Below, piece after piece: positions 6,703 to 15,313 of a stretch of DNA of 64,000 nt. The stretch's first letter is position 1. Each line of letters starts with the position of its first letter. The DNA is from Gammaproteobacteria bacterium (GTDB lineage: Bacteria > Pseudomonadota > Gammaproteobacteria > Pseudomonadales > JAUIET01), in contig JAUIET010000012.1 in assembly GCA_030429735.1 (NCBI GenBank), positions 1 through 64,000 of the forward strand, written 5' to 3'. A model generated the notes under the pieces. It was not told where the DNA came from. It did no database searches and saw only the letters and a list, made by a program, of their open reading frames with translations. Both the position numbers and the translations under genes were made by a program.

Positions 6703-7107
6703 ATGACGGGTGTTACCGAGCTGAGCGAATTACTCGCGACAATGTCACCGGAGATGCAAGACGGCGAATTCGTGTTCTGCACAGTGGCTGCCGGTAGTTC
6801 TGAAGTTGACACGCTAACCCCGCTGGCAACGTTTCGAGAGCGCGAAGGGATTACGTTGGTTTTGTTGTCATTTGACGCAGATCAGGCTGGGCTTTCCTAT
6901 GACACCACCTATCGTCAAATTACCCTGGCGGTGCATTCGAGCCTGGACGCCGTGGGTTTAACGGCTGCTGTGTCTGCCAAGTTGACTGAGCATGGGATAA
7001 GTGCGAATGTGATTGCGGCCTACTACCACGATCATATATTTGTACAAAGTCAAAAGGCGGAAGAAGCGCTGCGCGCCCTGCGCGAGCTCAGCGCTGCGGC
7101 TCAATAG
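6703..7107 (+). CDS. ACT-domain protein
   Basis: A 134-residue protein with tandem ACT-like halves. The N-terminal half contains EFVFCTVAAG, and the C-terminal half SSLDAVGLTAAVSAKLTEHG followed by NVIAAYYHDHIFV. These fit the two-ACT small proteins seen in many proteobacteria, thought to sense amino acids or related ligands. No enzyme domain is attached. It follows the lipoprotein gene by 18 bp and converges on the photolyase gene. Confidence 0.78.
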   Translation: MTGVTELSELLATMSPEMQDGEFVFCTVAAGSSEVDTLTPLATFREREGITLVLLSFDADQAGLSYDTTYRQITLAVHSSLDAVGLTAAVSAKLTEHGISANVIAAYYHDHIFVQSQKAEEALRALRELSAAAQ

Positions 7108-7121
7108 ACCTGTATTTTCAA

Positions 7122-8708
7122 TCATATTTCGGCTGCGTGTATGCGCAACCATTGTTCGCGATCCAGAATCGCGCGTTGCTCAGTGACGGGTTTCCGGTTC
7201 CAGTTCTTAACCTGCATTGCCAGGCGTGGGTTGTTCCCCAGAAGCTCGCTGTGCTTGTGTACAAAGCCCCAATACAAGGTAGTGAATGGGCAGGCATTGT
7301 CGCCCTTGGCTTCACTGGGTTTGTACTTGCATGTTTTACAGTAGTTCGACATGCGATTTATGTAAGCACCTGATGCTATATAGGGTTTGGAACCAACAAT
7401 GCCTCCGTCGGCGTATTGGCTCATGCCGATGGTGTTGGGAATTTCCACCCAGGCAACGGCGTCAACATACATGGCCAGATACCAGTCATGAATGTCTTGT
7501 GGCTTCACGCCCCACAGCAATGAGAACAAGCCAGTAACCATTAAACGTTGTATATGATGGCCGTAGCCACTATTGAGCACTTGCTCAAGGCTGTGCTGCA
7601 TACAATTCATGCCCGTCTTGGCGTTCCAGTACATCTCTGGCAGTGCGTGACTGGCTTGCAAGGCATTAAACGCTAACCACTCGTTACGGTGCAGCCAATA
7701 TACGCCGCGAATATATTCTCGCCAGCCTACGATTTGCCTGACGAAGCCCTCCACCGCATTGATTGGTGCCTTGCCTTGCTCAAAGGCGTCCACTGCGGCA
7801 TCAACCACCTCTCTTGGGTCCAACAGCTTTAAATTCAAGCTGCTCGACAACAGCGAGTGATACAGAGTGCCGTGCTCGGTCCACATCGCATCCTGGTAGT
7901 CGCCAAACAAGGGCAGCCTGTCTTCTATAAATACCTTAAGTGCAGATAAGGCCTGCGAGCGCGTGCTTGGCCAGGTAAACGAATCCAGGTGCCCCGGCAG
8001 GTCTGGTAACAGCGATTCGATATCGGCTAGCACCTCTCGGTCAATAGCATCGCGTTCGAAAGTCGGCGGTGCAGGAATCGATGTTGGGCCTGCTGCCTGA
8101 AATGATTTGCGATTCTCGGCATCAAAATTCCACTGACCACCAACCGGTTTGCCATCCTGCTCGACAAGCAGATTGTGTTTGCGGCGCATGTGTCGGTACC
8201 AGTACTCCATGCGCAGCGTTTTGCGGTGATTAGCCCATGTTGAAAATTCTCCACGTTCAGCGTAAAAGTGCCGATCCTGTCGCCAGACTATCGGCGTTTG
8301 CAGCTTTTCACAGCTGTTATTCAATGACTTGAGTACCCTGACGTCTCCAGGTACCACGCACACAATCTGCTGGGGTTTATGGCGTGTAATTGCATTTTCC
8401 AGCGCGTACCCCAAACTGCGTATTTGCTCGGTGATTGGCTGATAATCAAGCGCTATGTCTCGGCTTCTTAACTCGGCGGCAAAGTGGCGCATGGCGGAAA
8501 AGAAAACGGCTGTGCGTTGTTTGCTGGACGGAACCGCAATGGATTCATCCAGTACCTCAGCCATGAACACAATGTCCTGACCGGTATCCAGGTCATCCCA
8601 TAACGCGCTGTTCAGGTTGAGCTGATCACCAAGAACAATACGCAGTGCGCGCACTGAATCAGGCAAGAAACTCTGCCCTCGTTCGATCGTTGGACTTAAA
8701 GTCACCAC
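7122..8708 (-). CDS. FeS bacterial cryptochrome/photolyase
   Basis: A 528-residue protein of the deoxyribodipyrimidine photolyase-related (FeS-BCP, PhrB-type) group. The N-terminus carries [12 protein letters not shown], and the C-terminal part has [13 protein letters not shown] followed by [10 protein letters not shown], three of the four cysteines expected to hold the 4Fe-4S cluster. Known members repair (6-4) photoproducts using FAD and a lumazine antenna. The GTG start overlaps folE by 50 bp; a GTG at 8654, just after the folE stop, would match typical N-termini better. With folE it should be transcribed from the ECF-type promoter at 9347-9374. Confidence 0.88.
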   Translation of the reverse strand: MVTLSPTIERGQSFLPDSVRALRIVLGDQLNLNSALWDDLDTGQDIVFMAEVLDESIAVPSSKQRTAVFFSAMRHFAAELRSRDIALDYQPITEQIRSLGYALENAITRHKPQQIVCVVPGDVRVLKSLNNSCEKLQTPIVWRQDRHFYAERGEFSTWANHRKTLRMEYWYRHMRRKHNLLVEQDGKPVGGQWNFDAENRKSFQAAGPTSIPAPPTFERDAIDREVLADIESLLPDLPGHLDSFTWPSTRSQALSALKVFIEDRLPLFGDYQDAMWTEHGTLYHSLLSSSLNLKLLDPREVVDAAVDAFEQGKAPINAVEGFVRQIVGWREYIRGVYWLHRNEWLAFNALQASHALPEMYWNAKTGMNCMQHSLEQVLNSGYGHHIQRLMVTGLFSLLWGVKPQDIHDWYLAMYVDAVAWVEIPNTIGMSQYADGGIVGSKPYIASGAYINRMSNYCKTCKYKPSEAKGDNACPFTTLYWGFVHKHSELLGNNPRLAMQVKNWNRKPVTEQRAILDREQWLRIHAAEI

Positions 8709-9297
8709 CCAGTGCGGTGGTTTCCGTTTCAGAATTGACGTCCATCACTCCGCGCGACTTAACGCAGTAATGCGTTGCCTCAATACTAACAGCCACATTG
8801 TCTGTTTCGAGTATGGTTTGCAATGCAACCAATATCTGCTGCGTTAAACGTTCTTGAACCTGGGGGCGTTTCGCGAAGAAATGTACGATGCGGTTTATTT
8901 TTGACAGGCCAATGATGCGTTTACCAGGAATATAAGCCACTTTAGCCGTGCCGTCGATGGTTACGAAATGATGCTCGCAAGTGCTTAGTACGCTGATGTC
9001 GCGTACCTTCACCATCTCTTCCACGCCCATTTTGTTTTCGATCACGCTAAGCTTGGGAAAGTTTTCGTAGTCGAGACCACCGAACACTTCATGCACGTAC
9101 ATCTTGGCGATACGATGCGGCGTTTCCCGCAGGCTGTCATCTTCCAGGTTTAAGCCGAGAGCCCTCATAACCTCGGCCATATGGCCGCGAATCAATTCGT
9201 ATTTCTGATCATTGCTAAGACCATTGTCAATACGCGGGGTTTCTAGCCCGCGTTCAATTAACTGCGTTTGTACAGCGAATGCGTCGTCGGAAATCAT
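8659..9297 (-). CDS. folE: GTP cyclohydrolase I
   Basis: A 212-residue protein converting GTP to 7,8-dihydroneopterin triphosphate, the first step of folate synthesis. The zinc ligands are visible as C107 and H110 in STCEHH and C178 in [22 protein letters not shown] is the family signature. The length is normal. It overlaps the photolyase gene downstream. A TGATCC-N16-CGTAAA promoter lies about 50 bp upstream. I infer that folate, the usual antenna of class I photolyases, is raised together with the repair enzymes. Confidence 0.95.
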   Translation of the reverse strand: MISDDAFAVQTQLIERGLETPRIDNGLSNDQKYELIRGHMAEVMRALGLNLEDDSLRETPHRIAKMYVHEVFGGLDYENFPKLSVIENKMGVEEMVKVRDISVLSTCEHHFVTIDGTAKVAYIPGKRIIGLSKINRIVHFFAKRPQVQERLTQQILVALQTILETDNVAVSIEATHYCVKSRGVMDVNSETETTALGGDFKSNDRTRAEFLA

Positions 9298-9346
9298 GAT
9301 CAGCCTTAGCGGTCCTTAGCGTGTTTTTTTGCTCGTTGTGGTTTGC

Positions 9347-9374
9347 TTTACGCCGCGCCGCCTTACCCGGATCA
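9347..9374 (-). promoter_or_regulatory. ECF (RpoE/ChrR-type) promoter of folE-photolyase
   Basis: On the minus strand, TGATCC (9374-9369), a 16-bp spacer and CGTAAA (9352-9347). The same arrangement lies before rpoE itself at 16.5 kb. TGATCC with a CGTAAG-like -10 is the pattern I recall for Rhodobacter sigma-E, the singlet-oxygen sigma factor. Confidence 0.65.
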
Positions 9375-9421
9375 CAAAACCATGCAGGAGTTTGCAGTAC
9401 GTAAATTTGTCGCGCCAGAAC

Positions 9422-9449
9422 TGATCTGAACGCAAATACGCCACGTAGC
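9422..9449 (+). promoter_or_regulatory. ECF promoter of the DUF2892 gene
   Basis: TGATCT (9422-9427), 16 bp and CGTAGC (9444-9449), ending 46 bp before the start codon at 9496. It is divergent from the folE promoter in the same intergenic region. Confidence 0.6.
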
Positions 9450-9495
9450 TTGCTGCTCATGAATTGTTAAACCGAAAAACGGTTGAGATAACACT

Positions 9496-9723
9496 ATGAT
9501 TGAACGAAATTTGGGAAATGTTGAACGTGTGGTGCGGCTGATATTCGGAGTAATACTGGCCCTATGGCTATTGCAGCAACCCAGTTACACTATCGCTGAC
9601 ATTATGGCCGGTGTGGTGGCTCTGTTCCTGATATTGAACGGCATATTCTCGCGCTGCTATCTGTGGTACGTGCTGGACATCAGCAGCGCGGAGTCACCAT
9701 CAGACAGCAGAACCTGCCAATAA
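9496..9723 (+). CDS. DUF2892 family inner-membrane protein
   Basis: A 75-residue protein. The N-terminal NLGNVERVVRLIFGVIL is the typical DUF2892 opening, and two membrane helices follow (about residues 12-30 and 35-52). The YgaP-like membrane half occurs alone or fused to rhodanese; here it is alone. Its role is unknown. The promoter match in front suggests it belongs to the light-stress regulon. Confidence 0.78.
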   Translation: MIERNLGNVERVVRLIFGVILALWLLQQPSYTIADIMAGVVALFLILNGIFSRCYLWYVLDISSAESPSDSRTCQ

Positions 9724-9737
9724 TCACACGGCAATAT

Positions 9738-9765
9738 TGAACCGATATGCGCTTCCAGGCGTATA
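9738..9765 (+). promoter_or_regulatory. ECF promoter of the SRPBCC-SDR gene
   Basis: TGAACC (9738-9743), 16 bp and CGTATA (9760-9765). One mismatch to TGATCC. The expected start of transcription is about 9772, giving a leader of under 30 bases before the GTG at 9800. Confidence 0.55.
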
Positions 9766-9799
9766 AGTATACGCAGAGTAACCTTAACCAGGAGAGACA

Positions 9800-11230
9800 G
9801 TGACAACCCTTAATGAGATTATCGACGTCCCACGCAGCATTGATGAATGTTTCAACTATTTGCTTGATTTCTCGCGTTGTCAGGAATGGGATCCGGGTGT
9901 ACTGAGTGCACGGCGTTTGCAGTCTGGGCCTTGCAAAGAAGGGTCGCGGTTTGCGGTTGAATGCGCGTTACCCGTTGGCTCAATCAAGCTCGATTACTCG
10001 CTCGACAGGGTCATACCGAATGAATTGCTGGTGCTCACTGGTCGCAGCGCGTTTTTTGAAGTTCTGGACACTATCCGCCTTAAAAAGCTTGGCAAGAACC
10101 AAACACGCATCGATTACACAGCAGCATTTACTTACAATGGAGCTGCGTCTGCAGTCACTTCACGTATGGCCGCGGCGTTTCCGTCGGCCATGGACGAGAT
10201 GGGGCGCAAGGCGCTTCAGGGCCTGAAAGAAGCGCTGGAAGATAATTTTCCCGCACCCAAGCAATCGTTTCGGTCGTCTCTGGGCGACAAGCTGGTATTG
10301 CCGGGCATGGCTCAGTTTTCAAAGCTGGGGTACAAAACGTCCAGGCAGCAATTCACGCCGCTCACAGCAGATTTGCGCGAACGACATATGGTGATTACCG
10401 GCGCGTCATCCGGCATTGGTCTGGCTGCCGCCGAGGAATTGGCCAGGCGAGGTGCCAAACTCACCTTGGTCATGCGCAATGAAGCGAAAGCCAACAAAGT
10501 CGTTAAGCAGTTGATCAGCGACTCCGGCAATCAGCACATTCGAGTGGAGCTGGCAGACTTGAGCCTGCTGGCCGAAACAGAAGCTTTGGCAAAACGTTTG
10601 AAGCGCCGCAAAGAACCGATTGATGTGTTGGTTAACAATGCCGGTGCCTTGTTCGACAAGCAGCGCAACACGGCAGAAGGCTACGATGAAAGCCTCGCAT
10701 TGCTGTTGTTGAGCCCGTTTACACTGACCACCAGGCTCTTACCCCTGCTGAAGAAATCCGCGTCCGCCAGAGTGATCAACGTGGTGTCCGGGGGCATGTA
10801 CACGCAGAAGCTGGATGTAGCGAAGCTGTATGATCCAAACCCGTCCGGTTTTTCTGGAAGCGTTGCCTACGCGCAAGCCAAGCGAGCTTTGATGATTGCT
10901 ACCCAGGAGTGGGCGCACGAGTGGCAAGACACTAACATCAAGGTGAATGCCATGCACCCCGGTTGGGCCGACACGCCCGGTGTTGAAAGCGCCTTGCCTG
11001 AATTTTATTCCCTCATGAAGAAAGGCTTGCGTACACCCGAGCAAGGGGCTGATACCATTGTATGGCTGGCGGCCGCGACAGAAGCTGGCCTGGTGAGCGG
11101 CGAACTGTTTTTGGATAGAATTCCACGAGATCCTTACCTGGTGCCTGGAACGCGGGAAACCGAAGATGAACGCGATCGTTTACTGGCGGCCCTGCAGGGT
11201 CTGCACGTTTCGGGCGCTGTTGCCGCCTGA
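9800..11230 (+). CDS. SRPBCC - short-chain dehydrogenase fusion protein
   Basis: A 476-residue two-domain protein. Residues 1-150 look like an SRPBCC (START/Bet v1) ligand-binding domain (VPRSIDECFNYLLDFSRC, QEWDPG). Residues 195-450 form a classical SDR: nucleotide motif GASSGIG at 201-207, NNAG, and catalytic Y357-x3-K361 in YAQAK. It probably reduces or oxidises a lipid-like substrate held near the SRPBCC cavity; the substrate is unknown. AGGAGA precedes the GTG start. SDR genes recur in ECF11 regulons of other bacteria, which fits the promoter upstream. Confidence 0.85.
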   Translation: MTTLNEIIDVPRSIDECFNYLLDFSRCQEWDPGVLSARRLQSGPCKEGSRFAVECALPVGSIKLDYSLDRVIPNELLVLTGRSAFFEVLDTIRLKKLGKNQTRIDYTAAFTYNGAASAVTSRMAAAFPSAMDEMGRKALQGLKEALEDNFPAPKQSFRSSLGDKLVLPGMAQFSKLGYKTSRQQFTPLTADLRERHMVITGASSGIGLAAAEELARRGAKLTLVMRNEAKANKVVKQLISDSGNQHIRVELADLSLLAETEALAKRLKRRKEPIDVLVNNAGALFDKQRNTAEGYDESLALLLLSPFTLTTRLLPLLKKSASARVINVVSGGMYTQKLDVAKLYDPNPSGFSGSVAYAQAKRALMIATQEWAHEWQDTNIKVNAMHPGWADTPGVESALPEFYSLMKKGLRTPEQGADTIVWLAAATEAGLVSGELFLDRIPRDPYLVPGTRETEDERDRLLAALQGLHVSGAVAA

Positions 11231-11299
11231 TCAACACACCCGGCTAGCTTTCAACCGTTTGGCGGGGGTGCAGCATGGGTGTGGATAGACAGGTAGTGT

Positions 11300-12253
11300 A
11301 TGAGCGACACTAAAATTGTACTTGGGCTGAGTGGCTGTCTGGCAGGCCAGGAAGTTCGCTACGATGGCGCCAGTAAGCGCTTCAAGTTGCGCAAGAAGCT
11401 TCAGGAGTCGTTCGAGCTCAGGCCATTCTGCCCGGAGGTGGCCATTGGCTTGGGAGTTCCACGTAAAACACTGCGCCTGGTAGGCGAACAGAATGCACCG
11501 CAGGTGATCGAAAGTGACGGCACTTTGAACGTCACGTCGAAATTGCAGCAATACGCCGGTCGTGTCGCCAAGTCAATTGAGAGCAGCTCGGAGCTTTGTG
11601 GATTTATTGTCTGCAAGGGTTCGCCTTCATGCGGCATGGAAGGCGTAAAACGCTACAACGAACAAGGTAATGTGCTGGGCCATGATACCAGTGGTGTGTT
11701 CACCGCGGAACTGATCAGGCGCCTGCCTCATTTGCCGGTTGAAGAAGACGGGCGCTTAAACGATCGTGGCTTGTTTGAGAATTTTCTTACCAGGGTGTTT
11801 GCACTGCAACGCTGGCGCGCTTTGGAAAGCCAAGGGCTCTCTGCCTCTGGTCTGCTGGACTTTCACCGCAGGCACAAATTCTTGCTATTGGCCCATAGCC
11901 AATCAGCGTACCGCAGTCTTGGTCCAATGCTGGCTAACCTGGCTTCCCGTGAACTGACGGAGCTTGCGCAGAATTACATTATTGAATTCATGGCGGGCAT
12001 GGCGAGGGTGCCAACACAGGGGCAGCACAGCAATGTATTGATGCATTTGCAGGGCTACGTCAAAAACTCGCTTAAACCACGAGAGCGCGAAGAACTGGCC
12101 GAATCCATTCTAGCGTATCGGAATTGTGAATTGCCACGCCAGGCGCCAATGACTTTGCTGAAGCATCATTTATTGAATTTTCCTAACGAATACGCTCAAT
12201 CACAATATTACCTGGAGCCATTTCCACGACATATGTTAGTCGAGCGTTACTAG
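11300..12253 (+). CDS. DUF523/DUF1722 (YbgA-like) protein
   Basis: A 317-residue protein. The N-terminal DUF523 half has LSGCLAGQEVRYDG, PFCPEVAIGLG and CKGSPSCG, a set of Cys residues that could hold metal. The C-terminal DUF1722 half (about 190-310) contains FHRRHKFLLLAHSQSAYR, as in E. coli YbgA. ybgA lies next to the photolyase gene in E. coli, so its presence in a photolyase-rich island fits a role in light or DNA-damage response, though the activity is unproven. It may be read through from the SDR gene (70 bp). Its last 18 bases overlap the convergent gene. Confidence 0.88.
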   Translation: MSDTKIVLGLSGCLAGQEVRYDGASKRFKLRKKLQESFELRPFCPEVAIGLGVPRKTLRLVGEQNAPQVIESDGTLNVTSKLQQYAGRVAKSIESSSELCGFIVCKGSPSCGMEGVKRYNEQGNVLGHDTSGVFTAELIRRLPHLPVEEDGRLNDRGLFENFLTRVFALQRWRALESQGLSASGLLDFHRRHKFLLLAHSQSAYRSLGPMLANLASRELTELAQNYIIEFMAGMARVPTQGQHSNVLMHLQGYVKNSLKPREREELAESILAYRNCELPRQAPMTLLKHHLLNFPNEYAQSQYYLEPFPRHMLVERY

Positions 12254-13708
12254 GCTTGCGTCAGCAAGGGTTTTAATGGTCAGCGTGCCGCTGCGGTCTC
12301 TGATCATAAATTTGTGCAGAATTCGGTAAGTGTCTTTATCAAAACCCAATGATATTGTTGTGAGCCTGGTGGCGCTATCGTCCAACTGCGTTACTGACTC
12401 GCTTGTTAGCTCATTTGCTGTGATCGAGCCCTGCAAACGCCAACTGCCAAGATACGCCCAGTTCGATACGGCATGAACATCAGTGATGTTGTGCTCGGTA
12501 TTGGTTTCGCACACCAGTACATCGCCGTCATAGGGCCAGCTATCAACGCGCTTGCTTTCCAGTGCCAATTGCAAACGCACATTATGCTGCACGGTACTTT
12601 CCTGGCCGATACAGGCACCGGCGCATTTCTTTAACTGGAAACCAAAGCAGGCACCCTTGCCCTTTTCCAGCCCCAACAGTTTTTTACACAGCATGTGCTC
12701 ATCCGCCAGGTTTCGCAATGCACTGGTGGCTGAACTGCGCGAACTGTAAATTCCATAGCTAATGCCTTCTGGTGCGTGTTCTACCAGGCGGTCTTTCACC
12801 TGGCTGTGCAGGTAGCCATTCCGGTCTTCATGGAGTTTTATCGTCCACAGCTTTTTCATGGGCCGCTGGCGGCGATTGTAGATGGGTCGCAAGTTTTTTA
12901 TATCATGATTTTCCAGCAGTAACGCGCCAAGCTCGCCTGCGCATGGCTGGTAGTTCACGTTACGAACCTCTTGTGCCATTCGCATCTCACGAGGCTCCCT
13001 AACATCGGCCCCAAAATGTGACTTAACGCGGGTGCGCATGGTTTTACTTTTGCCAACATACAACAACGACTCGTCTTCTCCATAGAAATAGTACACGCCG
13101 GGTGAGTCAGGAATGGCCTGAATCATGCTGCTGTCGAGGTAACTCGGAACACTGGCGCCGGTGAGTTGTTCGGCGGCAGCGGCGTTCACTGCGGTCAAGC
13201 CATGTTGGTCTATGGCGTAATTTAGAAACGCCCTTGTTGCCTGCACATCAGCCATCGCACGATGTCGGTCGTTAGCGGTGTAGCCAATTCGGGCAATTAT
13301 CTTGCCAAGGCTGTATCCGGACCAGTGCGGGAACAGGCGCCGCGCAAGTTTCACCGTACACACTATATTCGGTCGAAAACGGTAGCCGCATTGCGCAAAG
13401 TTTTGTTTTAGAAATGCGTAATCAAATCGTGCGTTGTGGGCGATAAACACAGTGTCGTTGATCAATGACCACAGTTGCGGCGCTATGTCTTCAAACCCCT
13501 GGGCATCAGCAACCATACCATTGGTGATACCGGTCAGCGATGAAATGTAGGGAGGAATGCTGATGGTCGGGTTCAGTAGTGTTTGAAACTCGTGCTCGGC
13601 ACCGTCGGTGTCCAACAACAGTGCGCCCACTTCGGTAATGCGGTCTCGGCTGGCGTTGGTTCCGGTGGTTTCAAGATCAACCACCGCACAGACTCGGTCT
13701 AGTAACAA
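12236..13708 (-). CDS. DnaQ-like exonuclease fused to a UvrC-type GIY-YIG nuclease
   Basis: A 490-residue fusion. Residues 5-165 are a DEDDh 3'-5' exonuclease (VVDLETTG, NARFDYAFL, HRAMADVQAT). Residues 195-275 are a GIY-YIG nuclease (GVYYFYGEDESLLYVGKS), like UvrC or Cho. The C-terminal third carries a Cys cluster (CFGFQLKKCAGACIG) also seen in UvrC-like proteins. Such fusions are found in many gammaproteobacteria and are thought to act in excision repair. It lies downstream of the photolyase gene, separated by a 104-bp inverted-repeat element. Confidence 0.87.
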   Translation of the reverse strand: MLLDRVCAVVDLETTGTNASRDRITEVGALLLDTDGAEHEFQTLLNPTISIPPYISSLTGITNGMVADAQGFEDIAPQLWSLINDTVFIAHNARFDYAFLKQNFAQCGYRFRPNIVCTVKLARRLFPHWSGYSLGKIIARIGYTANDRHRAMADVQATRAFLNYAIDQHGLTAVNAAAAEQLTGASVPSYLDSSMIQAIPDSPGVYYFYGEDESLLYVGKSKTMRTRVKSHFGADVREPREMRMAQEVRNVNYQPCAGELGALLLENHDIKNLRPIYNRRQRPMKKLWTIKLHEDRNGYLHSQVKDRLVEHAPEGISYGIYSSRSSATSALRNLADEHMLCKKLLGLEKGKGACFGFQLKKCAGACIGQESTVQHNVRLQLALESKRVDSWPYDGDVLVCETNTEHNITDVHAVSNWAYLGSWRLQGSITANELTSESVTQLDDSATRLTTISLGFDKDTYRILHKFMIRDRSGTLTIKTLADASLVTLD

Positions 13709-13733
13709 AAACAGTTCTCGCGCAATTCAGTGT

Positions 13734-13837
13734 CTAGTGTCCCTTAACATAAGTTCGTACCAATTAGAGCCATCACAATGGCGTTCTTCCAGGCGTGTTC
13801 CGCAGGGAATATCGACTATATTGGCAAGGGACACTAG
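13734..13837. repeat. 104-bp element with 12-bp terminal inverted repeats
   Basis: CTAGTGTCCCTT (13734-13745) and AAGGGACACTAG (13826-13837) are perfect inverted repeats bounding 80 bp of unique sequence. A 37-codon frame on the minus strand (13840-13727) spans the whole element. A third copy of the end occurs at 60805-60816. It looks like a small mobile or REP-type element between phr and the exonuclease gene. Confidence 0.6.
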
Positions 13838-13857
13838 CATAGCGAGGCAGGACTTAA

Positions 13858-15297
13858 TCAGCCAGAGTTTTTCGGCATTGCCTTGTGCGCTGCCAGTGCG
13901 CGTTCGCGCGCCATTTTATGTTCTACCACAGGGAACGGGTAGTTCACACCCAATTCAACGCCGGCGTCTTTCAAAACCTGAGCGGGCGCTTTACCTGGCT
14001 CGTGAATGTATTTCGCGGGTAGGGCAGCCAGTTCCGGAACGTACTGGCGAATGTAGTCACCTTTGGCATCAAATTTCTGGCTTTGCAAGGTTGGGTTGAA
14101 TATACGGAAGTAGGGCGCTGCATCAGCGCCACACCCAGCGGCCCATTGCCAGCTTGCCGTATTATTCGCCTGGTCTGCGTCAACCAGCGTGTCCCAAAAC
14201 CATGCCTCGCCATGTTTCCAGTGTTGTAAGCAGTGCTTCACCAGGAACGATGCCACCACCATTCGAACGCGATTGTGCATCCAACCGGTGTGCCATAGTT
14301 GCCGCATGCCGGCGTCAACCAGCGGGTAACCGGTCTGACCTTTCGACCACACCTTGCGTAGCTGCTCGTCATCCTGCCAGGGAAAACCGGCAAACTCCGG
14401 TCGAAACGGGTCGGTTGGTAACGTGGGCCAGTGGTGTAACAAGTAATACGCAAAATCACGCCAGACAAGTTCTCGCAGATACGCCGTAGCGCCTTCCTGA
14501 ATATCCGGGTTTTGTTGCACGGCTTGCTCTACCTGATGCCAGATGACCCTGGGGCTGATCTCGCCAAAGTGCAAGTGTGGTGACACTTGTGATGTACCGT
14601 CAATGGCTGGAATATCGCGATCAGTTTTGTAGTCAGCGACGGCTTCAGCCAAAAAATGCTGCAGCTTGTGATGCGCACCCTGCCCACCGGGCTGCCAGGT
14701 GTCGCGCAGGCCGCCGGCCCAGTCCGGTGCTACTGGAAGCAAGTTCAGTTCCTCCAACGTGCACGAACCTGGTAGTGTGTCATTGAACCAGTTGCCGGCG
14801 TCGGGTGGCACAGGCGCACGGCCGGGCGATGGTCGCCGCAGGCAGCTTTTATAGAAAGGAGTGAATACCTTGTACGGGCTGTTGTCGTCTTTAACGATCG
14901 ATTCCGGTTCGAACAACAACGTGCCGCAATAGCGGTGCACGTCGACAGCCGGCTGCAGCACCTTGTAGACCCGCTGTTCCAATGCGGCAGCGTCGGGTTC
15001 GTAACAGCGGCTTAAATGTACTGTGCTAAGATCATTGGCGGCGCACAGTTCGCTGAGAATGCTTTGCGAGTTGCCATGAAAAAGATGCAAGGTTCCACCC
15101 AGGCCTGAGATATCGGCTTGCAGTGCGGCCAGACTGTGGTGCAACCACCAACGGCTGGCACCCCCTAAGGCGCGAAGATTTTCCTCATCAAGTATGTAAA
15201 CCGCAATGATCGCGTTACCCTGGTTGACCGCTGCATCCAGAGCGGAGTTATCAATAACGCGAAGATCTTGGCGGAACCACAGCAGCGAACGCGGCAT
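13858..15297 (-). CDS. phrB: Class I deoxyribodipyrimidine photolyase
   Basis: A 479-residue protein repairing cyclobutane pyrimidine dimers with reduced FAD and usually a folate antenna. The N-terminal photolyase domain starts PRSLLWFRQDLRVIDN. The FAD domain carries TGYPLVDAGMRQLWHTGWMHNR and ASWQWAAGCGADAAPYFRIF. Length is typical. It follows chrR by 16 bp and should be co-transcribed as rpoE-chrR-phrB, a link known in singlet-oxygen regulons. Confidence 0.95.
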   Translation of the reverse strand: MPRSLLWFRQDLRVIDNSALDAAVNQGNAIIAVYILDEENLRALGGASRWWLHHSLAALQADISGLGGTLHLFHGNSQSILSELCAANDLSTVHLSRCYEPDAAALEQRVYKVLQPAVDVHRYCGTLLFEPESIVKDDNSPYKVFTPFYKSCLRRPSPGRAPVPPDAGNWFNDTLPGSCTLEELNLLPVAPDWAGGLRDTWQPGGQGAHHKLQHFLAEAVADYKTDRDIPAIDGTSQVSPHLHFGEISPRVIWHQVEQAVQQNPDIQEGATAYLRELVWRDFAYYLLHHWPTLPTDPFRPEFAGFPWQDDEQLRKVWSKGQTGYPLVDAGMRQLWHTGWMHNRVRMVVASFLVKHCLQHWKHGEAWFWDTLVDADQANNTASWQWAAGCGADAAPYFRIFNPTLQSQKFDAKGDYIRQYVPELAALPAKYIHEPGKAPAQVLKDAGVELGVNYPFPVVEHKMARERALAAHKAMPKNSG

Positions 15298-15313
15298 AAC
15301 AGCGAATGCGACG

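Noticed and set aside
11224-11250. TGATCA before the ybgA-like gene as a sixth ECF promoter
   Set aside because: No CGTA lies 16-17 bp downstream; the gene is more likely read from the SDR promoter.
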